DNA from: Saccharopolyspora indica
Lineage (GTDB): Bacteria > Actinomycetota > Actinomycetes > Mycobacteriales > Pseudonocardiaceae
Direction of reading: 5' to 3'
Length of the DNA: 64,000 nucleotides
NCBI RefSeq assembly: GCF_027853965.1
Contig: NZ_JAQGLB010000002.1
Location: 496,001 to 560,000, forward strand
Shown: positions 40,781-49,359 of the stretch, in pieces
Position numbering within the stretch: the stretch's first letter is position 1
Layout of the letters: every line of letters starts with the position of its first letter
Notes under the pieces: model-generated
The model's input: the letters and a program-made list of their open reading frames with translations, nothing else
The model's database searches: none
What the model was told of the DNA's origin: nothing
Made by a program: the position numbers and the translations under genes

Positions 40781-41297
40781 GGAGCATCCGGGTGTTGCCG
40801 AGGGTGTTGGGCTTGATGTTGGCCAGGTCGAGGAATTCCGCCACTCCCGCGTCGACCGAGCGGCGCATCTCCTCGTAGACCTCCGGGGTGACGGGCGCGC
40901 CGTCCACCTCGCGGAAGCCGTGCCTGCCGAAGAACTCCGTCTCGAAGGTCAGCACGAACAGGCGGACCAGGCCCAGTTCGCGGGCCAGCTCCACCAGCTG
41001 GCGCACCAGGCGGTGGCCGATGCCGGTGCCCTTGGTCGCCGGGTCCACCGCGACGGTGCGGATCTCGGCGAGGTCCTCCCAGAGCACGTGCAGGGCGCCG
41101 CAGCCCACCACGCGGGCCGGGCGGTCGGGCTCGGTCAGCTCGGCGACCCAGAACTCCTGCACGTCCTCGTAGAGCGTGACGAGGTTCTTGGCCAGCAGCA
41201 CTTCGCCCGCGTAGGTGTCGACCAGCGTCTTGATCGCCGGGACGTCGGCGATCCGCGCCCGCCGAATCGCTATCGCCGATGGCGCATAGTCATTCAT
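40767..41297 (-). CDS. argA: Amino-acid N-acetyltransferase (ArgA-type), copy 1
   Basis: 176 residues from the ATG at 41297. Short GNAT-only N-acetylglutamate synthase as in Mycobacterium (first arginine-pathway step). Motifs: KTLVDTYAGEVLLAKNLVTL, EFWVAELTEP, GCGALHVLWEDLAEIRTVAV, then KGTGIGHRLV (acetyl-CoA loop), FVLTFETEFFGRHGF and the tail IKPNTLGNTRMLL. It lies next to a paralogue (41332). The start has TACCAT 6 nt upstream and no SD, so it is probably leaderless. Either copy may be the true ArgA. Confidence 0.85.
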   Translation of the reverse strand: MNDYAPSAIAIRRARIADVPAIKTLVDTYAGEVLLAKNLVTLYEDVQEFWVAELTEPDRPARVVGCGALHVLWEDLAEIRTVAVDPATKGTGIGHRLVRQLVELARELGLVRLFVLTFETEFFGRHGFREVDGAPVTPEVYEEMRRSVDAGVAEFLDLANIKPNTLGNTRMLLTLT

Positions 41298-41303
41298 GAA
41301 GGC

Positions 41304-41309
41304 ATGGTA
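41304..41309 (-). promoter_or_regulatory. -10 hexamer for leaderless argA copy 1
   Basis: TACCAT on the minus strand, 6 nt before the ATG at 41297, within the 34-bp gap between the two argA copies. It would give copy 1 its own transcript. Confidence 0.45.
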
Positions 41310-41331
41310 GCGCCGCGCGCCACCGGATTGC

Positions 41332-41841
41332 TCAGCGCGCGCCGAGGCGCAGCAGCATCCGGGTGTTGCCGAGGGTGTTCGGCTTGACGTGGGCCAGGTC
41401 GAGGAACTGCGCCACGCCCTCGTCCGGCGAGCGCCGGATCTCCTGGTAGACCTCCGGCGGGACCGGCGTGTCGGCGATCGGCAGGAAGCCGTGCCTGCCG
41501 AAGAAGCCGGTCTCGAAGGTGAGCACGAAGATCCGGGCCAGGCCGAGTTCGGCGGCCGTCGCGATCAGCCGGGCGACGATCGCGTGCCCGACGCCGCGCC
41601 CCTTGCTCATCGGGTCCACCGCGACGGTGCGGATCTCGGCCAGGTCCTCCCACAGCACGTGCAGGGCGCCGCAGCCGACGAGGGCGCCGTCCGCTTCGGC
41701 GACCCAGAACTCCTGGACGTCCTCGTAGAGCGTGACGAGGTCCTTGCCGAGCACCACCTTCCCGGCGTAGTGGTCGATCAGCGCCTTGATGCCGCGGACG
41801 TCGCGCACTCGGGCCGGGCGGATCTCTACCGGAGCGTTCAC
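41332..41841 (-). CDS. argA: Amino-acid N-acetyltransferase (ArgA-type), copy 2
   Basis: 169 residues from a GTG at 41841. It aligns with copy 1 over its whole length (shared LVTLYEDVQEFWVAE, GCGALHVLWEDLAEIRTVAV, FETGFFGRHGF and KPNTLGNTRMLL), so this is a tandem duplication. Differences cluster in the middle (EADGALVGCG replaces the longer ELTEPDRPARVVGCG). A -10-like TAGGCT and an iron-box-like palindrome lie immediately before the GTG, so regulation may differ from copy 1. Confidence 0.85.
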   Translation of the reverse strand: MNAPVEIRPARVRDVRGIKALIDHYAGKVVLGKDLVTLYEDVQEFWVAEADGALVGCGALHVLWEDLAEIRTVAVDPMSKGRGVGHAIVARLIATAAELGLARIFVLTFETGFFGRHGFLPIADTPVPPEVYQEIRRSPDEGVAQFLDLAHVKPNTLGNTRMLLRLGAR

Positions 41842-41842
41842 G

Positions 41843-41861
41843 TTAGGTAAGCCTAACCATA
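41843..41861 (-). promoter_or_regulatory. Iron-box-like palindrome overlapping argA copy 2 promoter
   Basis: TTAGGTAAGCCTAACCATA matches the DtxR/IdeR consensus TTAGGTTAGGCTAACCTAA at 15 of 19 positions, with perfect TTAGG/CCTAA arms. It starts 1 nt from the GTG start and covers the presumed -10 TAGGCT (41850-41855), so binding would block transcription. Confidence 0.5.
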
Positions 41862-41967
41862 AGTCGAGCGTCCCGGGTGGTAATCTCGACCACCACCGCT
41901 CGCCACCCCGGGTGACGCCGGGCGGTGCCGAGTGCCGGGTTCAGGCAGGGCCGCAACACCTGGACGT

Positions 41968-41973
41968 TAGGCT
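41968..41973 (+). promoter_or_regulatory. -10 hexamer for leaderless rimO
   Basis: TAGGCT followed by 6 nt and the ATG at 41980; no SD. Likely leaderless start of the rimO-pgsA-cinA operon. Confidence 0.5.
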
Positions 41974-41979
41974 CGACGC

Positions 41980-43419
41980 ATGTCAACCGAGCAGAATCAC
42001 CGCCGAGTCGCCATGGTCACGCTCGGTTGCGCCCGCAATGAAGTCGACTCCGAAGAGCTCGCCGGGAACCTGCACAGCCGCGGCTGGGACCTGGTCGAGG
42101 CGGAGGACGCCGCCGACGTGGTGGTCGTGAACACCTGCGGCTTCGTCGAATCGGCCAAGAAGGACTCCGTCGACACGCTGCTCGCCGCCTCCGACACCGG
42201 CGCGAAGGTCGTCGCCGTCGGCTGCATGGCCGAGCGCTACGGCAACGAGCTCGCCGAGCACCTGCCGGAGGCCGACGCGGTCCTCGGCTTCGACCACTAC
42301 GGCCAGCTCGCCGACCGCCTCGACGACGTCCTCGCGGGCAAGGCCATCCAGGCCCACCAGCCGCAGGACCGCCGCAAGATGCTGCCGATCTCCCCGGTCG
42401 CCCGGCCCGCCGCGGCCGCCGAGGTCGCGGTGCCCGGCCACGGCTGGGTGCCCGCAGCGCGCTCGGTGGCGCGCCGCCGGCTCGACGACTCGCCCGTGGC
42501 CGCGCTGAAGCTGGCCTCCGGCTGCGACCGGCGCTGCTCGTTCTGCGCGATCCCGTCCTTCCGCGGCTCGTTCCTGTCCCGGCAGCCCGAGGAGGTGCTG
42601 GGCGAGGCGGTGTGGCTGGCCGAGCACGGCGCCAAGGAGCTGTTCCTGGTCAGCGAGAACTCCACCTCCTACGGCAAGGACCTCGCCGACCCGCGCGCGC
42701 TGGAGCTGCTGCTGCCGCGGCTGGCCGAGGTCGAGGGCGTCGAGCGGGTCCGCGTCTCCTACCTGCAGCCCGCCGAGACCCGGCCCGGCCTGGTTCGCAC
42801 CATCGCGAGCACGCCCGGCGTCGCGCCCTACTTCGACCTGTCCTTCCAGCACTCCAGCGAGTCGGTGCTGCGGCGGATGCGCCGGTTCGGCTCCACCGAG
42901 TCCTTCCTGGCGCTGATCGAGCAGATCCGCGAGCTGGCGCCGGAGGCGGGCATCCGCAGCAACTTCATCGTCGGGTTCCCCGGCGAGACCGAGGAGGACT
43001 TCGCCGAGCTGCAGGACTTCCTCACCCGCGCCCGGCTGGACGCCGTCGGCGTGTTCGGCTACTCCGACGAGGACGGCACCGAGGCCGCCGGGTTCACCGA
43101 CAAGCTCGACCCCGAGGTCGTCGACGAGCGCGTCGAGAAGCTCTCCGACCTGGTCGACGAGCTGATCGCGCAGCGCGCCGAGGACCGCGTCGGCAGCGAG
43201 GTGCGGGTCCTGGTCGAGCGCATCGACGACGGCGAGGTCGTCGGGCGTGCCGACCATCAGGGGCCGGAGGTGGACGGCGAGTGCCTCGTCGAAGATGCTG
43301 GAGAGGTCGGCGTGGGTGATGTGCTGCGGTGCCGGGTGGTGGACAGCGAGGGCGTGGACCTCGTCGTGCGCCCGGTCGGCGGCGCGCCCGCGGAGGACCG
43401 GTCCGGGGAGCAACCATGA
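41980..43419 (+). CDS. rimO: Ribosomal protein uS12 methylthiotransferase
   Basis: 479 residues. RimO adds a methylthio group to an Asp of S12 using two Fe-S clusters and SAM. N-terminal MTTase domain with [21 protein letters not shown] and [10 protein letters not shown] (three cluster Cys); radical SAM motif CDRRCSFC near residue 183; then [34 protein letters not shown]-terminal TRAM domain from [30 protein letters not shown] favours RimO over MiaB. Stop overlaps pgsA start (ATGA). Confidence 0.95.
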   Translation: MSTEQNHRRVAMVTLGCARNEVDSEELAGNLHSRGWDLVEAEDAADVVVVNTCGFVESAKKDSVDTLLAASDTGAKVVAVGCMAERYGNELAEHLPEADAVLGFDHYGQLADRLDDVLAGKAIQAHQPQDRRKMLPISPVARPAAAAEVAVPGHGWVPAARSVARRRLDDSPVAALKLASGCDRRCSFCAIPSFRGSFLSRQPEEVLGEAVWLAEHGAKELFLVSENSTSYGKDLADPRALELLLPRLAEVEGVERVRVSYLQPAETRPGLVRTIASTPGVAPYFDLSFQHSSESVLRRMRRFGSTESFLALIEQIRELAPEAGIRSNFIVGFPGETEEDFAELQDFLTRARLDAVGVFGYSDEDGTEAAGFTDKLDPEVVDERVEKLSDLVDELIAQRAEDRVGSEVRVLVERIDDGEVVGRADHQGPEVDGECLVEDAGEVGVGDVLRCRVVDSEGVDLVVRPVGGAPAEDRSGEQP

Positions 43420-44030
43420 CGGCCGATGGCGCGGCATCCAACCCGCAGGCGGTGGGGCCCGAGCCGGTACCCGTGGTCAACATCGCCAACATCCTGACCG
43501 TGTCCCGGCTCGCGCTGGTGCCGGTGTTCCTGGTCGCCCTGTTCTGGGACGGCGGGCACGACGACCTGTGGCGCTGGATCGCCACCGGCGTGTTCGCGGT
43601 CGCCTCGATCACCGACCGCATCGACGGTGACCTGGCGCGCCGCCGCGGCCTGGTCACCGACTTCGGCAAGATCGCCGACCCGATCGCGGACAAGGCGCTC
43701 ACCGGTGCCGCGCTGATCGGCCTCAGCATGCTCGGCGACCTCGGCTGGTGGGTCACCTGGGTGATCATCGGCCGCGAGCTGGCCATCACGCTGCTGCGCT
43801 TCTGGGTCATCCGGCACGGCGTGATCGCGGCCAGCTACGGCGGGAAGGTCAAGACGCTGCTGCAGGCGCTGGCCATCGGCCTCTACCTGATGCCCTTCGG
43901 GGCCTGGGCCGATCTGCCGCGCTGGATCCTGATGGGCGCGGCGGTGCTGGTCACCGTCGGCACCGGGCTCGACTACGTGATCCGGGCGATCCGGCTGCGC
44001 GCCGCTGGGCGGGCCAAGGCCGACGCATGA
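43416..44030 (+). CDS. pgsA: CDP-alcohol phosphatidyltransferase (PgsA-type)
   Basis: 204 residues from the ATG at 43416, overlapping rimO by 4 nt. It makes phosphatidylglycerol phosphate from CDP-DAG and glycerol-3-phosphate. The motif DG(x)2AR(x)8G(x)3D(x)3D reads [20 protein letters not shown] then IADK. About five membrane helices ([51 protein letters not shown]). Same neighbour order as pgsA3 in Mycobacterium. Confidence 0.93.
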   Translation: MTADGAASNPQAVGPEPVPVVNIANILTVSRLALVPVFLVALFWDGGHDDLWRWIATGVFAVASITDRIDGDLARRRGLVTDFGKIADPIADKALTGAALIGLSMLGDLGWWVTWVIIGRELAITLLRFWVIRHGVIAASYGGKVKTLLQALAIGLYLMPFGAWADLPRWILMGAAVLVTVGTGLDYVIRAIRLRAAGRAKADA

Positions 44031-44518
44031 TCCTGGAACCGGTCGGCCTGCCGTTCTCGCAGGTGGCGGAGCTGCTCGACACCCTGCGCACGCGCGGCGA
44101 GACGGTCGCCACCGCGGAATCGCTGACCGCCGGGCTGGTGGCCGCCGCGCTGACCGACGTGCCCGGTGCCAGCGACGTGGTGCGCGGCGGGCTCGTCGTC
44201 TACGCCACCGATCTCAAGGCCGAGCTGGCCGGCGTCGACGCCGAGCTGCTCGCCGAGTGCGGCGCGGTGCACCCGCGGGTCGCGGAGATGCTCGCCGACG
44301 GTGCGCGCATCAAGTGCCGGGCGGACTGGGGCATCGGGCTGACCGGCGTGGCTGGGCCGGATCCGCAGGACGGCGTGGCACCCGGCACCGTGCACCTCGG
44401 GTTCGCCGGGCCGGGCGGCGCGGCGGTGCACTCGGTGCGCCTGCCGGGTGATCGGCACGGCGTGCGGGCTGCGGCCGTTCGGGTGGCGCTGGAACACTTC
44501 GCGGATCTGCTGCGTTGA
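44027..44518 (+). CDS. cinA: CinA C-terminal nicotinamide-nucleotide amidase
   Basis: 163 residues from the ATG at 44027, overlapping pgsA (ATGA). It is the stand-alone CinA/PncC domain: ATAESLTAGLVAAALTDVPG with the catalytic Ser, VVRGGLVVYATDLKAELAG, IGLTGVAGPDPQDGVAPGTV. It deamidates NMN to NaMN. It has no N-terminal MoCF-like domain. Third gene of a tightly coupled operon. Confidence 0.92.
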   Translation: MILEPVGLPFSQVAELLDTLRTRGETVATAESLTAGLVAAALTDVPGASDVVRGGLVVYATDLKAELAGVDAELLAECGAVHPRVAEMLADGARIKCRADWGIGLTGVAGPDPQDGVAPGTVHLGFAGPGGAAVHSVRLPGDRHGVRAAAVRVALEHFADLLR

Positions 44519-44585
44519 TCCAGGAGGATGTCGTGCGCAGGCGGAACGCGGCGTCCTGCCGGACCGGATCGATCGGGCGCCGGAC

Positions 44586-44602
44586 GTTCGCCCTCGGCGG
44601 AC
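44586..44602 (+). promoter_or_regulatory. ClgR box upstream of clgR
   Basis: GTTCGCCCTCGGCGGAC fits the ClgR operator pattern GTTCGC-N5-GCG exactly and is nearly palindromic. It lies 99 bp before the clgR ATG, as expected for known ClgR autoactivation. Confidence 0.65.
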
Positions 44603-44700
44603 TTGTCCACGATCGTTCTCGTTCGGGCCGTGGGATGAGTAACGTAGGGAGCGTTCACGCGTGGTGCACGCGGTAGGCGACGAAGGAAGGGAGGCGCGCG

Positions 44701-45135
44701 ATGACCGTATTGTTGCGGGAGGCGGTCGGTGACCGACTGCGCCGCGCCCGGACCGCACAGTCTCGGACCTTGCGGGACGTTTCGCGCGCTGCCCGGGTGA
44801 GCCTCGGATATCTCTCCGAGGTGGAACGGGGCCGCAAGGAGGCGTCCAGCGAGCTGCTCGCCTCGATCTGCGACGCCCTCGACCTGCCGTTGCCGGAGCT
44901 GCTGGTGACCGTGGCCGGTGACCTGGACGAGACGATGCTGGTGCCCTCCGGCGTCGACCGGGCCGCCGAGATGGTGCCCGGTCTGATCGGCGCCGAGCTG
45001 ACCGAGACCGAGCTGGCCCAGCAGCAGCTGGCGGATGCGGACGCGCGCGCCTGCGCGGAGCGCCTGCAGCCGGTGCTCAGCCAGCGCATCAGCGCCCCGG
45101 TGCGCAAGCCGGGCGGAGTCGTCGTAGCAGCGTAG
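44701..45135 (+). CDS. clgR: Transcriptional regulator ClgR
   Basis: 144 residues; GAAGGGAGG precedes the [29 protein letters not shown] then [20 protein letters not shown], nearly the textbook ClgR motif. ClgR activates clp protease and stress genes in actinobacteria. The C-terminus ends VVVAA, resembling the AA degron by which ClpP removes ClgR. A ClgR box upstream implies autoregulation. The order clgR-pspA-pspM-like matches Mycobacterium, but a strong terminator separates clgR from pspA here. Confidence 0.92.
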   Translation: MTVLLREAVGDRLRRARTAQSRTLRDVSRAARVSLGYLSEVERGRKEASSELLASICDALDLPLPELLVTVAGDLDETMLVPSGVDRAAEMVPGLIGAELTETELAQQQLADADARACAERLQPVLSQRISAPVRKPGGVVVAA

Positions 45136-45197
45136 GGACCTGTTCCCAGGCTCGTCCGGCGCGGTGGCAGGCGCTGGGCGTACAAAATCAGATGTCA

Positions 45198-45250
45198 GGT
45201 CGTGGGTGCCGGAGCGGGTTCCGCCCGTTTCGGCACTCACGACCGTTTTT
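45198..45250 (+). terminator. Intrinsic terminator between clgR and pspA
   Basis: GGTCGTGGGTGCCG and CGGCACTCACGACC (13 of 14 paired), followed by GTTTTT. With its T-run it is the most canonical terminator in the window. Confidence 0.85.
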
Positions 45251-45443
45251 CCGGTACCCGGTGCGCGGCCCCCGGGGGCGGGCTGGTTCGATCTTAGGCG
45301 TGACTCCGGGCGATCCCGGAGATCTACCGTGTTTGGTGGAAGCGGACCCGACTACCTGACACGATGGAACCAGCCGACACGCCTGGTGCGTTGTGTCGGC
45401 GGTGGGGCAGCCGAGCAGCAGCAGAAGAAGGCAGGCGGAGGAG

Positions 45444-46277
45444 ATGGCCAATCCGTTCGTGAAGGCGTGGAAGTACTTCATGGCGGCGTTCTCGTCGAAG
45501 GTCGACGAGCACGCCGACCCGAAGGTGCAGATCCAGCAGGCCATCGAGGAAGCCCAGCGGCAGCATCAGGCGCTTTCCCAGCAGGCCGCCTCGGTGATCG
45601 GCAACCAGCGCCAGCTGGAGATGAAGCTCAACCGCCAGCTCGGCGAGGTCGAGAAGCTGCAGGCGTCGGCCCGGCAGGCGCTGGTGATGGCGGACCAGGC
45701 GCGGGCCAACGGTGACGAGGCGAGCGCGCAGAAGTACGAGGAGACCGCCACCCAGCTGGCCAGCCAGCTGGTCACCGCGGAGCAGGGCGTCGAGGACATC
45801 AAGACGCTGCACGACCAGTCGCTGGGTGCCGCCGAGCAGGCCAAGAAGGCCGTCGAGCGCAACGCCCAGGTCCTGCAGCAGAAGATCGCCGAGCGCACCA
45901 AGCTGCTCAGCCAGCTGGAGCAGGCGAAGATGCAGGAGCAGGTCTCGGCCTCGATGCGCCAGATGACCGAGGTCGCCGCGCCGGGCAACACGCCGTCCCT
46001 GGACGAGGTGCGGGACAAGATCGAGCAGCGCTACACCACTGCCCTGGGGCAGGCGGAGCTGGCGCAGAACAGCGTGCAGGGCCGGATGCTGGAGGTCGAG
46101 CAGGCCTCCATCGACGCCGCCGGTGCCAGCAGGCTCGCGCAGCTGCGCGCCTCGATGGGTACCGGGCAGCAGCAGGTCACGGGCGGTCAGCAGCAGCAGA
46201 TCGGTGGCGCGCAGAGCCCGGCCGAGCCCGCTACCAACCCCCAGCAGCAGCAGAACCCGCAGGCCGGACAGGCCTGA
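45444..46277 (+). CDS. pspA: Phage shock protein A / IM30 homologue
   Basis: 277 residues from the ATG at 45444 (GGCGGAGGAG upstream). ESCRT-III-like membrane repair protein: amphipathic start [20 protein letters not shown], then an almost all-helical coiled coil ([40 protein letters not shown]). The Gln-rich tail ([17 protein letters not shown]) is longer than in E. coli PspA and typical of actinobacteria. The next gene is PspM-like, 11 bp away. Confidence 0.93.
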   Translation: MANPFVKAWKYFMAAFSSKVDEHADPKVQIQQAIEEAQRQHQALSQQAASVIGNQRQLEMKLNRQLGEVEKLQASARQALVMADQARANGDEASAQKYEETATQLASQLVTAEQGVEDIKTLHDQSLGAAEQAKKAVERNAQVLQQKIAERTKLLSQLEQAKMQEQVSASMRQMTEVAAPGNTPSLDEVRDKIEQRYTTALGQAELAQNSVQGRMLEVEQASIDAAGASRLAQLRASMGTGQQQVTGGQQQQIGGAQSPAEPATNPQQQQNPQAGQA

Positions 46278-46288
46278 GCGAGCGCAGG

Positions 46289-47107
46289 GTGAAGTCGTCC
46301 CGCAAGCAGGAGCTGGCGCAGCTGGGCGAAGCCGCATTCGAACAGCTGCGCGGTCCCGGCATGGCCGCGGTGCGCCGGACGATCGCCAAGTGGCGGGATC
46401 CGCGCGCGCGGGCGATCCGGCAGCGGAACCGGGCGAGGCGGACCGCGACGGGCAGCGCCGCGTCCGCCGGTGTGCTCGGTGCCGGGGCAGCGACCTCTGC
46501 GTACGTTCCCGCGCTGTGGGAGTGGGGCGGTTCGGCCGGCCTCTTCCTGCAGGACGTGACGACGTTCGGACTCGGTGGCCTCGCCGTGCTCGGCGGGGCC
46601 ACCGCCGTCGGCGCCGGGATGAGGTACCGGCGGCTCAAGCGGACACCGCTTCCCGAAGCGCCGCCGGAGCCGGTTTCGCTCCCGGCGCACGGTTCGGCCG
46701 CGCGGGAACCGATGCAGCGGCTGCGCGATGCGGAGCAGAGCCTGCACGGCGCACTGGCGCAGTTGACATCGGCCGGTGCGGGCAGCGCCGCGGTGGACGC
46801 GCGCGGCACGGCGGACAGCGCGGCAGCTGAGCTGCGGCGTGGTGCGCAGCGGTTGATCGCCGTGGAAGCGGCGATCCCGCACGCGCCCGCGGGGGAGAAG
46901 GCCGCGTTGCGCTCGGACGTCGAGCGGCTCCGGGCCGAGCTGGACGAGGGCGTCGACGGGTACGGCGCGCTGGTGGCCGCTGCGGGACGCGCGGTCGCGG
47001 CCAGCGGGGCCTCCGAGCAGAAGCACCTGTTGCAGGACGCGACCGATCGGCTGGCCGGATTGGCGGACGGGTTGCGCGAGCTGTTCGGTCCCGAGGGACG
47101 CCGGTAG
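46289..47107 (+). CDS. PspM-like membrane protein
   Basis: 272 residues from a GTG at 46289. Basic N-terminus (KSSRKQELAQLGEAAFEQLR), two hydrophobic segments at about 52-112 (SAASAGVLGAGAATSAYVPA, TTFGLGGLAVLGGATAVGAG), and a C-terminal Ala-rich coiled coil (SVAASGASEQKHLLQDATDR-like helices). Position after pspA and topology match Rv2743c/PspM, which links PspA to the membrane. I see no PspN gene downstream. Confidence 0.75.
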   Translation: MKSSRKQELAQLGEAAFEQLRGPGMAAVRRTIAKWRDPRARAIRQRNRARRTATGSAASAGVLGAGAATSAYVPALWEWGGSAGLFLQDVTTFGLGGLAVLGGATAVGAGMRYRRLKRTPLPEAPPEPVSLPAHGSAAREPMQRLRDAEQSLHGALAQLTSAGAGSAAVDARGTADSAAAELRRGAQRLIAVEAAIPHAPAGEKAALRSDVERLRAELDEGVDGYGALVAAAGRAVAASGASEQKHLLQDATDRLAGLADGLRELFGPEGRR

Positions 47108-47269
47108 CCGTTCGGGGTGGAAAGCGCCCGCTGCGACACGCCATCACTGCTGGTAGTGGTGATTCTGCTGGTGCATGTCTTGATTGTGCGATGCGAAATA
47201 GTAATCTTCCCTCATCATCACAGGCCGTGACATGAGATCCGCCTGATCGGGTGGCTCGGGGGAGGCGAC

Positions 47270-48547
47270 GTGGCGTTGTGGACCGTGCACGGCAACGGTC
47301 GACGCCCGGTGCGCGATGCGGTGGTGGCCTCCGAGGAGCGGCTGAGCTGGCCGCTGACCATCGGCTTCGGCGTGCAGCACCTGCTGGCGATGTTCGGCAC
47401 CACCACCCTGGTCCCGCTGCTCACCGGGTTCCCGGTCGGCACGACCCTGCTGCTGTCCGGCCTCGGGACCCTGCTCTTCCTGCTGCTGACCCGCAACCGG
47501 GTGCCCAGCTACCTGGGCGCCTCGGTGGCCTTCGTGGTCCCGCTGAACGCCGCGGCCAAGGAAGCAGGCGCCAGCCCCGCCGCGCTGCTCGGCGGCATCG
47601 TGGTGGTCGGCATCGTGGTGTTCAGCGTCGGCGTCGCGGTCAAGGCGCTGGGCGTGCGGCTGCTGGAGTCGGCGATGCCGCCGGTGGTGACCGGCGCGAT
47701 CATCCTGATGATCGGCCTGAGCCTCGCCCCGCAATCGATGTCGTCGTTCGACCAGCAGCGGGTGCCCGCCGCGCTGACCCTCGGCACGGTCGTGCTGCTG
47801 ATCGTGATCAGCCGGGGCATGGCGGCGCGGGCCGCGGTGCTGATCGGCGTGCTGGTCGGCTGGAGCTACGCGGCGCTGGCCGGGCACCTGGTGCCGGAGC
47901 GCATCGCGGAGCTGTCCGACGCGCCGTGGATCGGGCTGCCGCAGCTCATCGCGCCGCAGGTGCACATCGCGGTGATGCCGTTCGTGCTGCCGCTGGTGAT
48001 CGTGCTGGTCGCGGAGCACGTGGCGCACCTCAAGGCGGTGGCGGCGATGAGCGGCCGGGACCTCGACCCGCACGTGGGCGACGCGCTGATCAGCGGCGGG
48101 CTGGCGACCACGCTGTCCGGTGCGGCGGGCGGTTCGTCGCTGAGCAGCTACGCGGCGAACGTCGGGGTGATGGCCGCGACGCGGGTGTACTCCACGGCGG
48201 CCTGCATGGTCGCGGCGATCGCCGCCATCGTGCTCTCCTTCTCGCCGAAGCTCGCGGCCCTGATCAACACCATCCCGATGGGCGTGCTCGGCGGCGCGAC
48301 GCTGGTGCTGTTCGGGATGCTGGCCATGGTGGGCGTGCGGATCTGGCTGGACGCGAGGGCCGACTTCGCCGACCCGGTGAACCTGGTGGTGCTGGGCACC
48401 GCGGTGATCGCCGGCGTCGGCGACCTGACCCTGCACCTCGGCGAGCTCCGGGTGACCGGCATGGTGTGGGGCTCGGTGGGCATCGTGCTGGTCTACCCGG
48501 TGCTGCGCCACATCGCCGACCTGCGCGACAGGCCCCAGGAGGCCTGA
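47270..48547 (+). CDS. NCS2-family uracil/xanthine permease
   Basis: 425 residues from a GTG at 47270 (GGGGGAGGCGAC upstream). NCS2 features: GFGVQHLLAMFGTTTLVPLL (TM1 Gln-His), APQSMSSF, LVAEHVAHLKAVAAMSG (TM8 Glu substrate site), ISGGLATTLSGAAGGSSLSS then YAANVGVMAATRVYS (TM10 signature), and about 12-14 helices. A nucleobase:proton symporter; uracil is favoured by the E-H-V-A-H TM8 motif, but the substrate is uncertain. The 160 bp upstream are notably AT-richer. Confidence 0.88.
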   Translation: MALWTVHGNGRRPVRDAVVASEERLSWPLTIGFGVQHLLAMFGTTTLVPLLTGFPVGTTLLLSGLGTLLFLLLTRNRVPSYLGASVAFVVPLNAAAKEAGASPAALLGGIVVVGIVVFSVGVAVKALGVRLLESAMPPVVTGAIILMIGLSLAPQSMSSFDQQRVPAALTLGTVVLLIVISRGMAARAAVLIGVLVGWSYAALAGHLVPERIAELSDAPWIGLPQLIAPQVHIAVMPFVLPLVIVLVAEHVAHLKAVAAMSGRDLDPHVGDALISGGLATTLSGAAGGSSLSSYAANVGVMAATRVYSTAACMVAAIAAIVLSFSPKLAALINTIPMGVLGGATLVLFGMLAMVGVRIWLDARADFADPVNLVVLGTAVIAGVGDLTLHLGELRVTGMVWGSVGIVLVYPVLRHIADLRDRPQEA

Positions 48548-48568
48548 CGGCCGGTGTCCGGGCGGAAT

Positions 48569-49204
48569 TCAGCCCTGGACGGCCATTTTGAGGCCGAGGC
48601 CGACCAGGACCGTCGCGGTGATGCGGTCCAGCCAGGCGCGGACCCGGCGGCGCTGGAACAGCGCTCGGGCGCGGCCCGCGACCCACACCAGCGCGGTCGA
48701 CCAGAGCAGGCCGATCGAGATGTGCGTGGCCACCAGCAGCGGGCCCCAGGCGAACGCCGCCGGACCCGCGGGCAGGAACTGCGGCAGCAGGCTGATGTAG
48801 AAGACGCCGACCTTGGGGTTGAGCAGGTTCGTGGTCATCCCGGACCGCAGCGCCGCCCAGCTCGTCAGCCCGGCCGACGTGGTCGGCAGCTCCTCGGGCT
48901 GCTCGACCTGGTTGCGCGGCAACGACTTCCACAGCGCCGAACCGCCCAGCCACAGCAGGTAGGCCGCACCCGCGATGCGCACGATGTCGTAGGCCAGCTG
49001 GGACGCGGTGAGCAGCGCGGTCAGCCCGGCGATGCTGGCGGTGCCCCAGATCAGGCAGCCCAGGTTGATCCCGAGGAACGTCGCCACCCCGGCCCGGCGC
49101 CCGCCCAGCAGCGAGTGCCGGAGGATCAGCATGGTGTCCAGGCCGGGCGTCACGACACCGATCAAGGCGACCAGTGCGAAAGCAGTGAATGTCGCAGTGC
49201 TCAC
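48569..49204 (-). CDS. LysE/RhtB-family exporter
   Basis: 211 residues from a GTG at 49204. Six membrane helices with the family start ALVALIGVVTPGLDTMLILR, GVATFLGINLGCLIWGTASI, AAYLLWLGGSALW, and GMTTNLLNPKVGVFYISLLP. Likely amino-acid or metabolite efflux. Its start overlaps the stop of the repeat-encoded small ORF (GTGA), which overlaps the parA-like stop, so parA-smORF-lysE form a coupled unit. Confidence 0.88.
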   Translation of the reverse strand: MSTATFTAFALVALIGVVTPGLDTMLILRHSLLGGRRAGVATFLGINLGCLIWGTASIAGLTALLTASQLAYDIVRIAGAAYLLWLGGSALWKSLPRNQVEQPEELPTTSAGLTSWAALRSGMTTNLLNPKVGVFYISLLPQFLPAGPAAFAWGPLLVATHISIGLLWSTALVWVAGRARALFQRRRVRAWLDRITATVLVGLGLKMAVQG

Positions 49205-49359
49205 CGGTCCCGCCTCTCAGTTCCGCCTCTCCGCGATCCACAGCGGTGGTCGCGTTCGGAGGTTGATCTCGCGTTTCGTGGTCTCTTGGGGCTGGGTTGC
49301 GCCACGTTCCCCTGAGGTGCGGTTGAGCGGGTCTCAGGACCGCGACGCAGGAGGCTCAC
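49201..49359 (-). CDS. Repeat-encoded small ORF 3 (TAPQG family)
   Basis: 52 codons from a GTG at 49359 that overlaps the parA-like TGA by GTGA and ends in a TGA (49201-49203) overlapping the lysE GTG. The sequence includes STAPQGNVAQPSPKRPRNAR, then a basic tail ending GGTERRDR. It aligns with small ORFs 1 and 2 downstream of rsmH over the first 30 residues; the tail is in a shifted frame relative to them. Highly basic, no membrane segment. It may be a real peptide or a coupling device that keeps ribosomes moving across the inserted element. Confidence 0.45.
   Translation of the reverse strand: MSLLRRGPETRSTAPQGNVAQPSPKRPRNARSTSERDHRCGSRRGGTERRDR
49205..49325 (-). repeat. Dispersed TAPQG element, copy D
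   Basis: On the minus strand: CAACCGCACCTCAGGGGAAC, later GCGCAACCCAGCCCCAAGAG, then GATCGCGGAGAGGCGGAACT and GAGAGGCGGGACCG before the lysE start. About 121 bp, between the parA-like and lysE-like genes. Confidence 0.8.

Noticed and set aside
47108..47269. Riboswitch (purine) before the NCS2 permease
   Set aside because: AT-richer and weakly foldable, but no purine-riboswitch core can be matched by eye.
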